From NCBI GenBank assembly GCA_934635045.1, contig CAKTZA010000028.1:1-44349 (forward strand): a stretch of 44,349 bases of DNA, written 5' to 3'. How positions within the stretch are numbered: position 1 is the stretch's first letter; each line of letters begins with the position of its first letter. The translations under genes were made by a program, and so were the position numbers. This DNA comes from an uncultured Kiritimatiellota bacterium. Lineage in GTDB: Bacteria > Verrucomicrobiota > Kiritimatiellia > RFP12 > UBA1067. The notes beneath the pieces were generated by a model. The model had not been told where the DNA came from. It saw nothing but the letters and a program-made list of their open reading frames with translations, and ran no database searches. Shown piece after piece: positions 22,765-30,978 of this stretch.

Positions 22765-24120
22765 TCAGAGGCCGGTCGCGCGGAGATACGCGAGCCCGGC
22801 CGGCACCGTCGCGAACTTCCCGTCCAGCTGCGCGTCATAGGCGCGCTTCAGAAGCTCGCCGAAGCGCGGGCCGGGGCGGAGGCCGAGCGCGATCAGATGG
22901 CGCCCCTGCACGAGCGGCTTCGGCGCGGCGGCCTCGACCGACAGGCGGTGCGCCTGGTCGAGCAGCCACTGGCACGCCTCGTCGCCCGTGTTGTCCGCCG
23001 CCGCGACGCGCACGAGGGCCTCAATGCTGCACACCTGCGTCGCGAGCCGCCGAATCGCCGCGTCCGAGCACTGGGCGCGCCACATCGCGTACGGCCGCAT
23101 GTGCAGGCGCACGAGCGGCGGCACGTCCCGCAGCAGCCGCTCCTCGCGCGTGAGCCGCCGCAGGAACGACTTCGCCGGCGCGACGCCCGCCTCGTCGTGT
23201 CCGAGCGAGCGGATGTGCCGTTTCACCGGGTCGTAGCGCGTGCAGTACGGCTTGCCGAAGTCATGGCAGAGGATGGCCAGCCCGACGAGCAGCGCCTCGT
23301 CCTTCGTGTCGTGTTCCGCGTCCCGCCGACGCGCGAAGCGGTTGAGGCAGTCGAGCGTATGGTTCCAGACGTCCCCTTCGGGATGCCATTCGGGATCCTG
23401 CCGGCAGCCGATGAGCCGCTTCAGCTCCGGGTAGTAGTTGACCCAGTTGACGGAGCGGAGGAACGCGAGCCCGTGCGAGATCCACACGCCCTGCACGAGC
23501 AGCTTCGACCATTCGCCCATCAGGCGCTCCGGGGCCAGGCCCTCCGGCGTCATGGTGCGGCAGAGCGCGATCGTCTCCTGCGCCGGACGCAGCCCGAAGC
23601 GCGCGATGAACTGCATGCCGCGCAGGACGCGCAGCGGATCCTCGGCAAAGTGCGGCGAGACGTGTCTGAGCCGGTACCGCGCGAGGTCGGCGCGCCCGTC
23701 CCACGGGTCGAGGATCTCGTCCGTCAGCGGATCGCGGTAAATCGCGTTGATCGTGAAGTCGCGCCGCGCCGAGGCCTCTTCGAGCGAGAGGTTCGGGTCG
23801 CACGACATCTCAAAGGCGCGGTGCCCAAGGCCGAGCTTCGTCTCGCGGCGCGGCAGGGCGACGTCAATGTCGTGGCCCTTGACCTTGAGGACGCCGAACG
23901 ACGCGCCGACGAGATCGAGCGCGAACGCCTGCGCGAGCGTCGCCTTCAGCTTCTCGGGCGAAAGGCCGTAGACCTCGAAGTCGAAGTCCTTGGGCTGTCC
24001 GCCGAAAAGCCGATCGCGGACGCAGCCGCCGACGAGGAGCGCACGGCCGCCCGCGTCCCGGACGCGCCGGGCGACTTCGCGGACGGCCGGATCTTCCGCC
24101 GTGCTGTCGGGGGCCTTCAC
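22765..24120 (-). CDS. cca: CCA tRNA nucleotidyltransferase / HD-domain protein
   Basis: A 451-residue class II tRNA nucleotidyltransferase-type protein that adds or repairs the 3' CCA of tRNAs. The catalytic head has GGCVRDRLFGG (residues 31-41) and the metal-binding D45-x-D47 in PKDFDFEVYG. RRDFTINAIYRDPLTDEILDPWDGRADL and PLRVLRGMQFIARFG are the neck motifs, and an HD phosphohydrolase motif, CHDFGKPYCT, lies in the second half. The start is GTG at 24120, which overlaps the dapL stop (GTGA), so it is translationally coupled and ends the long def-to-cca run. Whether it adds CCA or only a subset of bases cannot be told from sequence. Confidence 0.93.
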   Translation of the reverse strand: MKAPDSTAEDPAVREVARRVRDAGGRALLVGGCVRDRLFGGQPKDFDFEVYGLSPEKLKATLAQAFALDLVGASFGVLKVKGHDIDVALPRRETKLGLGHRAFEMSCDPNLSLEEASARRDFTINAIYRDPLTDEILDPWDGRADLARYRLRHVSPHFAEDPLRVLRGMQFIARFGLRPAQETIALCRTMTPEGLAPERLMGEWSKLLVQGVWISHGLAFLRSVNWVNYYPELKRLIGCRQDPEWHPEGDVWNHTLDCLNRFARRRDAEHDTKDEALLVGLAILCHDFGKPYCTRYDPVKRHIRSLGHDEAGVAPAKSFLRRLTREERLLRDVPPLVRLHMRPYAMWRAQCSDAAIRRLATQVCSIEALVRVAAADNTGDEACQWLLDQAHRLSVEAAAPKPLVQGRHLIALGLRPGPRFGELLKRAYDAQLDGKFATVPAGLAYLRATGL

Positions 24121-25313
24121 AGAACCTTCTTCAGCCGCTCGATCGCCTCCAGGACGTTCGCGCGCGAGTTGAACGCGCTGATGCGGATGTAGCCCTCGCC
24201 CGCCGCGCCGAAGCCGGCGCCCGGCGTCGTGACGACGTTCGCCTCCTTCAGGAGCCGGTCGAAGAACGCCCAGCTGTCGCCCTTCACGTCCACCCAGAGA
24301 TACGGCGAGTCCGTCCCGCCCGTCACGGCGTAGCCGCGCGCGCGCAGCGCCTCCTTCATGAGCCGGGCGTTTTCGAGGTAGAAGTCGATCGTCGCCTTCG
24401 TCTCCGCCTGGCCCTCGGGCGAGTAGACGGCCTCCGCGCCGCGCTGCGTCAGGTAGGACGCCCCGTTGAACTTCGTCGTCTGGCGGCGCGTCCACATCGG
24501 GCGGAGCGGCACGGCCGAGCCGTCGGCGTTGTAGGCGACGAGGCCGTCGGGCACGACCGTGTAGCCGCAGCGGATGCCGGTGAAGCCCGCCGTCTTCGAG
24601 TACGAGCGGATCTCGACGGCGCACGTCTTCGCGCCCGCGCACTCGTAGATCGAGTGGGGGATGCCCGGCGTGCGGATGAACGCCTCGTAGGCCGCGTCGA
24701 AGACGATGAGGGCCTTCTTCGCGTTCGCCCAGTCGACCCACGCCTGCAGCTGGGCCTTCGTCGCGACCGCGCCCGTCGGGTTGTTCGGATAGCAGAGGTA
24801 GACAATGTCCGCCGCGCAACCGTCCGGCCCCGGCACGAAGCCGTTCGCCTGCGTGCATGGCAAGAGCTGGATGTCATGCCGCCCGGCCATCACGTTCGTG
24901 TCGACGTAGACGGGGTAGACGGGATCGCCGACGGCGATCTTGACGTCCGCGCCGAACAGCTCCTGGAAGTTGCCGCAGTCGCACTTCGCGCCGTCCGAGA
25001 CGAGGATCTCGTCCGCCGAGATGTCGATGCCGCGCGCCTGGAAGTCGACGGCCGCGATCTTCTCGCGCAGGAAGGCGTAGCCCTGTTCGGGGCCGTAGCC
25101 GTAGAACCTCTCGCCCTTGCCGGCCTCGTCGTCCACGGCCCTGTGCAGCGCGACGATGACGCTCGGCGCCAGCGGCTCGGTGACGTCGCCGATGCCGAGG
25201 CGGATGACCTTCGCGTCCGGGTGCGCGGCCTGGTGGGCGTTCACGCGGTGGGCGATCTCGGCGAAGAGGTAGGTGGGCTTGATCCGGGCGTAATTTTCGT
25301 TGACGTGCAGCAT
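24117..25313 (-). CDS. dapL: LL-diaminopimelate aminotransferase
   Basis: A 398-residue PLP enzyme that makes LL-diaminopimelate from tetrahydrodipicolinate in one step for lysine and peptidoglycan synthesis, the route typical of Chlamydiae, Verrucomicrobiota and some others. Typical DapL sequence is visible: MLHVNENYARIKPTYLFAEI at the start, RLGIGDVTEPLAPSV, YGYGPEQGYAFLREKIA, FVSDGAKCD-like ILVSDGAKCDCGNFQELFG, CYPNNPTGAVATKAQL, and the PLP lysine K240 in SYSKTAGFTGIRCGY. It starts 9 bases after the phosphoesterase gene and its stop overlaps the cca start, so it is mid-operon. The length is normal. Confidence 0.96.
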   Translation of the reverse strand: MLHVNENYARIKPTYLFAEIAHRVNAHQAAHPDAKVIRLGIGDVTEPLAPSVIVALHRAVDDEAGKGERFYGYGPEQGYAFLREKIAAVDFQARGIDISADEILVSDGAKCDCGNFQELFGADVKIAVGDPVYPVYVDTNVMAGRHDIQLLPCTQANGFVPGPDGCAADIVYLCYPNNPTGAVATKAQLQAWVDWANAKKALIVFDAAYEAFIRTPGIPHSIYECAGAKTCAVEIRSYSKTAGFTGIRCGYTVVPDGLVAYNADGSAVPLRPMWTRRQTTKFNGASYLTQRGAEAVYSPEGQAETKATIDFYLENARLMKEALRARGYAVTGGTDSPYLWVDVKGDSWAFFDRLLKEANVVTTPGAGFGAAGEGYIRISAFNSRANVLEAIERLKKVL

Positions 25314-25322
25314 GGTCTTTGG

Positions 25323-26726
25323 TTATTTTCTGGGTGAGTTCGGAACGGCTTTCGTGAGGCCCGGCTTGCCGCGCCGGGGCGCCGAGACGATCGGCTGGGA
25401 CCGCTTGCCGTAATAGTTGCGCGCAACGATCTCGATCACGTATTCCCTGTCCTGCGGCAGGTCGGCGACGTCGAACCAGAAGAACTGGCTCTCCGGCTCG
25501 TACTTCGGCAGCTTCGCGTAGGCGGGCGAGAGGAAGCGCTTCACCATCGGCGCGGACCCGTCCTTCGGCACCGCGCGGATCTCGTAGTCGTAGACGCGCG
25601 TGCCGTCCGCAATCGTCGCGGACGGGAACTGGCACGTCATGACCGCGCACCAGTTGCCGTTGCGCAGGTTCGAGTTGCGCGTGTCGATCGCGATCGCGGC
25701 GTTCGGCGGAAACGCCGGCGCAAGGGAAAGCGCCGCGCGCGTCGCCGGGTCAAACGGCTTCTCGCGGCCGAGCGGCAGCGGCACAAGCCACGCCTCGGCC
25801 CCTTCGACGCCCTCTTCGAGGTCGCGCCGCTCGACGACCATCTCGTCACCGTAGAGCGAGACGACGTACCCTTGTCCGCCGCGCAGGTCGAAGCGGTCGG
25901 AGAGGATCGGCATCGCCATCGTCGAATGCTCCGAATCGCGTCGGCACGACCCGTTCTCGTGGCCGGACGGCGAATCCGCATAGGAGAGAGACGGCACGGA
26001 AATCTCCAGGCAGCCGGTCTGGCGGATGTTCCGCTCGTCGTTGAACGGCACGTGCTCGTGACCCGTGAACGCCACGGCGTTCGGCATCGTCTCCAGCACG
26101 CGCGTCACCGGCGCCACCGCCCCCGTCGTGCCGAGCGGCAGGTGCTGGAAGTAGAAGAACGGCCTGTCGCCCGTCAGCGCCGCCGCGTGCTCCTTCAGCC
26201 AGTCCGCCGCCGCCGTTTCGCTGCGGAACTCGGCGGAGACGAAGGAATAGCCCTTCACCGCGCGGCAGCGGACCGGCGCCCACGGCTCGCCCCAGATCTC
26301 CTCCCAGCACGCCTTCATGCCGAGCTTTTCGAGGTTCTCGTCCTCGCTGTACCCAAGCGCGTGCATCTCGACCGTCATGTCGCCGTACCACCAGCCCTCG
26401 AAGTCGTGATTGCCCGTGCAGAAAAGCGGCACGATGCCCGACCCGGCCATTTCGGCGTCCCACGCCGCCTTGACGAACGTCAGGCTCGACTTGAGCCCCC
26501 AGTCCGTGAGGTCGCCCGGACACACCACGGCATCGACGCCGCGCGACCGGAAGTAGCGGAGCGACCGCCGGAACAGCTTCGCCGTCTCCGGCGTCATGAT
26601 GTGGATGTCGGAGATGACGCCGAGCCTCAGGTCGGGCGTCCGCCCCGGAAACACCGTCCGGCACCCGTTCAGCGCACCGAGCGCGACCAGGCCCTTGAGC
26701 ACGTTTCGACGTGAAATCTGCTGCAT
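25323..26726 (-). CDS. Tat-exported lipoprotein metallophosphoesterase
   Basis: A 467-residue calcineurin-like phosphoesterase. The full metal-binding set is visible: D40-x-H42 in GVISDIHI, G71-D72 in CPGDLTDWG, GNHD at 105-108 in CTGNHDFEGWW, and GHEH in VAFTGHEHVPFND. The N-terminus MQQISRRNVLKGLVALGALNGC combines a twin-arginine motif (SRRNVLKG) with a lipobox ending at C22, predicting a folded, membrane-anchored periplasmic lipoprotein. The last about 130 residues resemble a beta-sandwich domain. The substrate is unknown; phosphate or nucleotide release outside the cytoplasm is plausible. GGAAAGGAC precedes the ATG, and it lies between the sugar kinase and dapL genes on the same strand. 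Confidence 0.88.
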   Translation of the reverse strand: MQQISRRNVLKGLVALGALNGCRTVFPGRTPDLRLGVISDIHIMTPETAKLFRRSLRYFRSRGVDAVVCPGDLTDWGLKSSLTFVKAAWDAEMAGSGIVPLFCTGNHDFEGWWYGDMTVEMHALGYSEDENLEKLGMKACWEEIWGEPWAPVRCRAVKGYSFVSAEFRSETAAADWLKEHAAALTGDRPFFYFQHLPLGTTGAVAPVTRVLETMPNAVAFTGHEHVPFNDERNIRQTGCLEISVPSLSYADSPSGHENGSCRRDSEHSTMAMPILSDRFDLRGGQGYVVSLYGDEMVVERRDLEEGVEGAEAWLVPLPLGREKPFDPATRAALSLAPAFPPNAAIAIDTRNSNLRNGNWCAVMTCQFPSATIADGTRVYDYEIRAVPKDGSAPMVKRFLSPAYAKLPKYEPESQFFWFDVADLPQDREYVIEIVARNYYGKRSQPIVSAPRRGKPGLTKAVPNSPRK

Positions 26727-26763
26727 ATCTGCTGTCCTTTCCCTTCTGTGCGCCTGTCCGCCG

Positions 26764-27867
26764 TCAGCGGTCGACGCGCGCGCTGCCGCCGCCGACGAGC
26801 TTCTCGACGTCGGCCTTCGTCGCCATCGACGTGTCGCCCGGCGTCGTCATCGCGAGCGCGCCATGCGCCGCGCCGTAGTTGACGGCCTTCTCGGCGTCAT
26901 CGAACGTCATGAAGCCGTAGATGAGCCCCGACGCGAACGAGTCGCCGCCGCCGACGCGGTCGTAGATCTCCAGCCCCGGACGCTGAATCGACTGGTGAAG
27001 CTCGCCCTTGTACCAGCAGATCGCCGACCAGTCGTTGACCGTCGCAGACTTCACCGAACGGAGCGTCGTCGCAACCGCCTTGAAGTTCGGATAGAGCGCG
27101 ACCGCCTTGTCGATCATCTTGCGGAAGCCCATGATCGGCAGCGTCGTCATGTTCTTGTCGACGCCCTCGACCGCGATGCCGAGCGCGGCCGTGAAGTCCT
27201 CCTCGTTGCCGATCATGACGTCCACGTACTTCGCGATCTCGCGGTTGACCTCCTGCGCCTTCGCCTGTCCGCCGATGGACTTCCAGAGGCTCGCGCGGTA
27301 GTTGAGGTCATACGACGTCACCGTGCCGTGCCGCTTCGCGGCCTTCAGGGCCTCGATGCAGACGTCGGCCGTCGTCTCGGACAGCGCGGCGAAGATGCCG
27401 CCCGTGTGGAACCAGCGTACGCCCTCCTCGCCGAACAGCTTCTCCCAGTCGATCATGCCGGGCTTCAGCTGGCTGACGGCCGTGAGGCCCCGGTCGGCGC
27501 AGGAACGCGCGCCCCGGCACCCGAAGCCGCGCTCGACGAAGTTGAGGCCGTTGCGCACTTCGCGCCCGATGCCGTCGAACTTCGCCCACGAGATGTGGCT
27601 CGTGTCGACGCCGCCCTGCAGCATGAAGTCCTCGACGAGCCGCCCGACCGGGTTGTCCGCAAACGCCGTGACGACCGTCGTCTTCAGGCCGAAGCACCGC
27701 CGCAGGCCGCGCACGACGTTGTACTCGCCGCCGCCCTCCCAGACCCTGAACTCCCGCGCCGTGTGGATGCGCCCGTCGCCCGGGTCGAGCCGCAGCATGA
27801 TCTCGCCGAGGCTCGCCGCGTCCCACCGGCAGCTTCCCGCCGCCTTGACCTTCAGACCTTCTCCCAT
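26764..27867 (-). CDS. kdgK: PfkB-family sugar kinase, 2-keto-3-deoxygluconate kinase-like
   Basis: A 367-residue ribokinase/PfkB-fold kinase. The N-terminal SLGEIMLRLDPGDGRIHTAREFRVWEGGGEYNVVRGLRRCFG is the PfkB sugar-binding opening of the KDG-kinase branch. The catalytic signature is RVGGGDSFASGLIYG with D309 as base. It likely phosphorylates 2-keto-3-deoxygluconate or a related keto-deoxy sugar acid. It lies 14 bases after the alpha-L-fucosidase gene with AGGAG before the ATG, so it is part of the fucose segment; a keto-deoxy acid kinase would fit an oxidative fucose or uronate route, but no dehydrogenase, dehydratase or aldolase is present. The frame is open upstream for 195 codons, but only as shadow of the fucosidase gene. 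Confidence 0.85.
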   Translation of the reverse strand: MGEGLKVKAAGSCRWDAASLGEIMLRLDPGDGRIHTAREFRVWEGGGEYNVVRGLRRCFGLKTTVVTAFADNPVGRLVEDFMLQGGVDTSHISWAKFDGIGREVRNGLNFVERGFGCRGARSCADRGLTAVSQLKPGMIDWEKLFGEEGVRWFHTGGIFAALSETTADVCIEALKAAKRHGTVTSYDLNYRASLWKSIGGQAKAQEVNREIAKYVDVMIGNEEDFTAALGIAVEGVDKNMTTLPIMGFRKMIDKAVALYPNFKAVATTLRSVKSATVNDWSAICWYKGELHQSIQRPGLEIYDRVGGGDSFASGLIYGFMTFDDAEKAVNYGAAHGALAMTTPGDTSMATKADVEKLVGGGSARVDR

Positions 27868-27881
27868 GGCCGTCTTCTCCT

Positions 27882-29303
27882 TCACTTCTTCAGGAAGAGC
27901 TCGATGACGGGAATCTCGACATTCGGCTTCTTCATCGGCAGGACGATGTTGTCGCGCCGGCCGAGGTCGCCGCCCTGCGAATGCTGGATCGACGCGCCCT
28001 TGCGGATCGTCAGCTCCGAGCCGTCGTGCAGGAACTGCGCGTACTCGACCTTGTCCGCGAAGTCGAACGGTAGCGCGCCCATCGGGTAGTTGACGAGGTG
28101 GATGTAGAGCCGGTTCGTCTCGGGATTGTAGGTGAGGAGCGAATCGACCGGCGTCTTGAATTCGGGCGGCGCGGCCGTGCACCCGTAGATCGACCGGCTG
28201 TTGAAGTGCATCCACGCGCCGATCGCGTCGAGGCGGTCGCAGGCCCGGTAGTCGAATTCGCCGCGCCCCGTCGGGCCGACGTTCAGGATGAGGTTGCCGC
28301 CGAACGCGACCGAGTTGACCAGGAGCTCGATGAGCTGGTGCGGGCTCTTCCACGTCTCCTCGTCGCGGTAGTAGCCCCACGAGCCGGAGAACGTCTGGCA
28401 CGTCTCCCACGGCGCGTTCTTGCCGTCCACCTGCGGCCACTGGGTGACGCGGCACTGCTCCGGCGTCACGAAGTCCCAGCCGTCCTCGGTGTCCATGAGG
28501 TCGAGGCGGCTGTCGACGAGGATGCCGGGCTGGAGCTTGCGCGTGAGCTTCATGAGCTCGACCGACTCCCAGTGCTTCCAGTTCTTGCCGTACTTCACCT
28601 TGAGCGTGTAGTCGTACCAGATGATGTCGATCTTCCCGTAGTTCGAGAGGAGCTCCTTCACCTGCGCGTACATGCAGTCGCGGTAGCGGTTCCAGTCGCG
28701 GCCCTCGTTGGCCTTCTCGTAGGACTCGTCGGTGAACCCGGCCTTCGGACGGAGCGGATGCGTCGCGTCGATCAGGTAGTCGGGATGGTGCCAGTCCTTG
28801 ATCGAGAAGTAGAACCCGACGCGCAGGCCCTCCGCGCGCGCCGCCTCGACGTACTCGCGCACGAGGTCGCGCTTGAAGGGGGTGTTCGTGATCTTGAAGT
28901 CAGTCGTCTGCGTGTCCCAGAGGCAGAAGCCCTCGTGGTGCTTCGCGGTGAGGACCATGTACTTCATGCCGGCCTTCTTCGCGCGGCGCGCCCAGTCGCG
29001 CGCGTCGAAGAGGTCGGGGTCGAAGCGCGGCATGTACCTCTTCTCGTAGGCGTCGGGGGCGATGCGCTCGATCGACTGCACCCACTCGTGGCGCCCCAGC
29101 GCGGAGTAGAGGCCGAAGTGGATGAACATGCCGAAGCGGTCATGCGTCCACCACGCGCGGCGGGCGTCGCGCTGCGCGGCCGTCTCGCCGAAGATGCTCC
29201 TGGGGGGCGTCGGACGGTCCTTGAGCGCGTCAAAGGCCGAGGCCGGGAGGATGGTCGCGGCCAGGGCCGCCGTCAGGATTGTCGTCTTTTTCTTCAGTTT
29301 CAT
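27882..29303 (-). CDS. Exported alpha-L-fucosidase, GH29
   Basis: A 473-residue GH29 fucosidase that releases L-fucose from glycans. It has a Sec signal (MKLKKKTTILTAALAATILPASA). Family landmarks are WWTHDRFGMFIHFGLYSALG, WARRAKKAGMKYMVLTAKHHEGFCLWDT, VGFYFSIKDWHHPDY, and the nucleophile D231 in YGKIDIIWYDYT, with LILNVGPTGRGEFD near the end of the barrel. The acid/base residue is not conserved enough to name by eye. It acts in the periplasm or outside; FucP, encoded two genes upstream in the same run, would import the product. It starts 59 bases after rnr. Confidence 0.95.
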   Translation of the reverse strand: MKLKKKTTILTAALAATILPASAFDALKDRPTPPRSIFGETAAQRDARRAWWTHDRFGMFIHFGLYSALGRHEWVQSIERIAPDAYEKRYMPRFDPDLFDARDWARRAKKAGMKYMVLTAKHHEGFCLWDTQTTDFKITNTPFKRDLVREYVEAARAEGLRVGFYFSIKDWHHPDYLIDATHPLRPKAGFTDESYEKANEGRDWNRYRDCMYAQVKELLSNYGKIDIIWYDYTLKVKYGKNWKHWESVELMKLTRKLQPGILVDSRLDLMDTEDGWDFVTPEQCRVTQWPQVDGKNAPWETCQTFSGSWGYYRDEETWKSPHQLIELLVNSVAFGGNLILNVGPTGRGEFDYRACDRLDAIGAWMHFNSRSIYGCTAAPPEFKTPVDSLLTYNPETNRLYIHLVNYPMGALPFDFADKVEYAQFLHDGSELTIRKGASIQHSQGGDLGRRDNIVLPMKKPNVEIPVIELFLKK

Positions 29304-29362
29304 GTTTCTTCTTCTTTCGTGTCTTGTCTGTTTGTTGCCTCAAAAAAACTTCTGCGCGGACG

Positions 29363-30970
29363 TCATGCCCGGCGCCGGCCGCGCGTCTGCGACGGCTCTT
29401 CGCTCGGCACGAAGTCGATGCGGCGTTCGCGGAAATCGACGCGCGCGACGTGCACCTTCAGACGGTCGCCCGCGCGCCACGTGCGCCCGCCGGGCACCGA
29501 GAGCGTCTGGTCGGACTCGTTGAACTTCACGTACTTGCGCGAGAGCAGCGAAATGTGGACGAGCCCCGACGCGGCGATCTCCGGGAGATCGACGAAACAG
29601 CCGAACGGCATGCACTTCGAGATGACCGCATCGTAGTCGCGCACCTGCCGCGTGTCGAGTTCGGCCTCCAGCAGTCGGAACTTCTTGATCTCCAAGAGCG
29701 CGCGCTCGGCCTCCGTCGCGATCTCCTCGCGCTCGGTCGTGTGCGTCGCCCAGGTCGCGAGCTGCTTCGGCGGCACCTTCGCGTTCTTCTTCTCCAGGTA
29801 CGCCGCGAGCTGGCGGTGGAGCGTCAGGTCGGGATAGCGGCGGATCGGCGAGGTGAAGTGCGCATAGTACTTCTTCGCGAGGCCGAAGTGTCCGATGGCG
29901 CGGGAATCGTAGACGGCCTTTTTCATCGAACGCAGCACCATCATCGAGAGCGTCGGATAGAGCGGGTTCTTCTTGATCGACTTCAGGAACTGCGCGAAGA
30001 CCTTCGGGTTCTCGATGTTGCCCATCTTCACGCCGAGCCCGCGCAGTTCCGCGCGCAGCGTCAGCAGCTTCTCCGGGTCGGGAGACTCGTGCAGGCGCGC
30101 GAGGATCTTGACGCCGTTCGTCCAGAGCTCCTTCGCGACCGCCTCGTTCGCCGCGACCATGCACTCCTCGATCATCTGGTGCGATTCGTCGTAGGGCCGC
30201 GTGACGAGGCCCGTCATCTCGCCGTCCGCGTCCAGCAGAACCTCGGCCTCCGGCATCTCCAGGTCGAGCGCGCCGGCGGCGAACCGCTTCGCGCGCAGCT
30301 GCTGCGCGAGGTCGCCGATCGCCCGGATCGTCTGCACGCAGGTGCGCGGCGAGACGGACAGCGTCTCGGGCAGCAGCACCTTGCCGCCGCCCTTCGCGGC
30401 GAGGATGTCCATCACCTCCTCGTAGGCGAAGCGCGCCTGCGAGCGGATGACCGACTTCGCGAAGCGGCGGGCGACCATCTCGCCCGACTTGTCGAACGTC
30501 ATGAAGACCGAGAACGCGAGGCGGTCCTCGTCCGGCACGAGCGAGCAGACGCCGTTGCAGAGCTCCTCCGGCAGCATCGGCACGACCTTGTCGCAGAGGT
30601 ACACGCTCGTCGAGCGCCGATACGCCTCGCGGTCGAGCGCGGAGCCGGGCCGCACGTAGTGCGAGACGTCGGCGATGTGGACGCCGAGGACGCGGTTGCC
30701 CTTCGCATCGGTCTCGAGCGACAGGGCGTCATCGTAGTCGCGCGCCGTCACCGGGTCGCAGGTGAAGATGAACTTCTTGCGCAGGTCGAGCCGTCCCGAC
30801 TTCTTGACGTCGAGCGCCGAGAGCGTGCGCGCGACCTTCTTCGCCTCGTCCAGCACGGCGGGCGGAAAGGCCGCCGGCAGCTTGTAGAACTTCATCACCG
30901 CCGCCGTGTCTTCGCGCGGCGTCTTCCCCGGCTTCGGGAACCTGATCTCATGCTCTTCGTTCATCTTCAT
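29363..30970 (-). CDS. rnr: RNase II/R-family exoribonuclease, short form
   Basis: A 535-residue RNB-domain 3'-5' exoribonuclease. The catalytic motif TCDPVTARDYDDALSLE supplies D72, D78, D80 and D81. Further RNB landmarks are DVSHYVRPGSALDREAYRRSTSVYL, MLPEELCNGVCSLVPDEDRLAFSVFM, and FGLAKKYYAHFTSPIRRYPDLTLHRQL. A C-terminal S1 domain (about 455-525, GCFVDLPEIAASGLVHISLL) binds RNA. The N-terminal helix-turn-helix and two cold-shock domains of long RNase R are missing, since the RNB domain starts near residue 60. The ATG lies 8 bases after the fucP stop, with GTGAGG spanning that stop as ribosome site. Upstream open frame is fucP shadow. Confidence 0.92.
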   Translation of the reverse strand: MKMNEEHEIRFPKPGKTPREDTAAVMKFYKLPAAFPPAVLDEAKKVARTLSALDVKKSGRLDLRKKFIFTCDPVTARDYDDALSLETDAKGNRVLGVHIADVSHYVRPGSALDREAYRRSTSVYLCDKVVPMLPEELCNGVCSLVPDEDRLAFSVFMTFDKSGEMVARRFAKSVIRSQARFAYEEVMDILAAKGGGKVLLPETLSVSPRTCVQTIRAIGDLAQQLRAKRFAAGALDLEMPEAEVLLDADGEMTGLVTRPYDESHQMIEECMVAANEAVAKELWTNGVKILARLHESPDPEKLLTLRAELRGLGVKMGNIENPKVFAQFLKSIKKNPLYPTLSMMVLRSMKKAVYDSRAIGHFGLAKKYYAHFTSPIRRYPDLTLHRQLAAYLEKKNAKVPPKQLATWATHTTEREEIATEAERALLEIKKFRLLEAELDTRQVRDYDAVISKCMPFGCFVDLPEIAASGLVHISLLSRKYVKFNESDQTLSVPGGRTWRAGDRLKVHVARVDFRERRIDFVPSEEPSQTRGRRRA

Positions 30971-30978
30971 CTCAAGCC

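Noticed and set aside
26764..29303. A complete L-fucose degradation pathway
   Set aside because: Only the fucosidase, permease and a keto-deoxy-type kinase are present; isomerase, fuculokinase, aldolase and dehydrogenases are not in the window.
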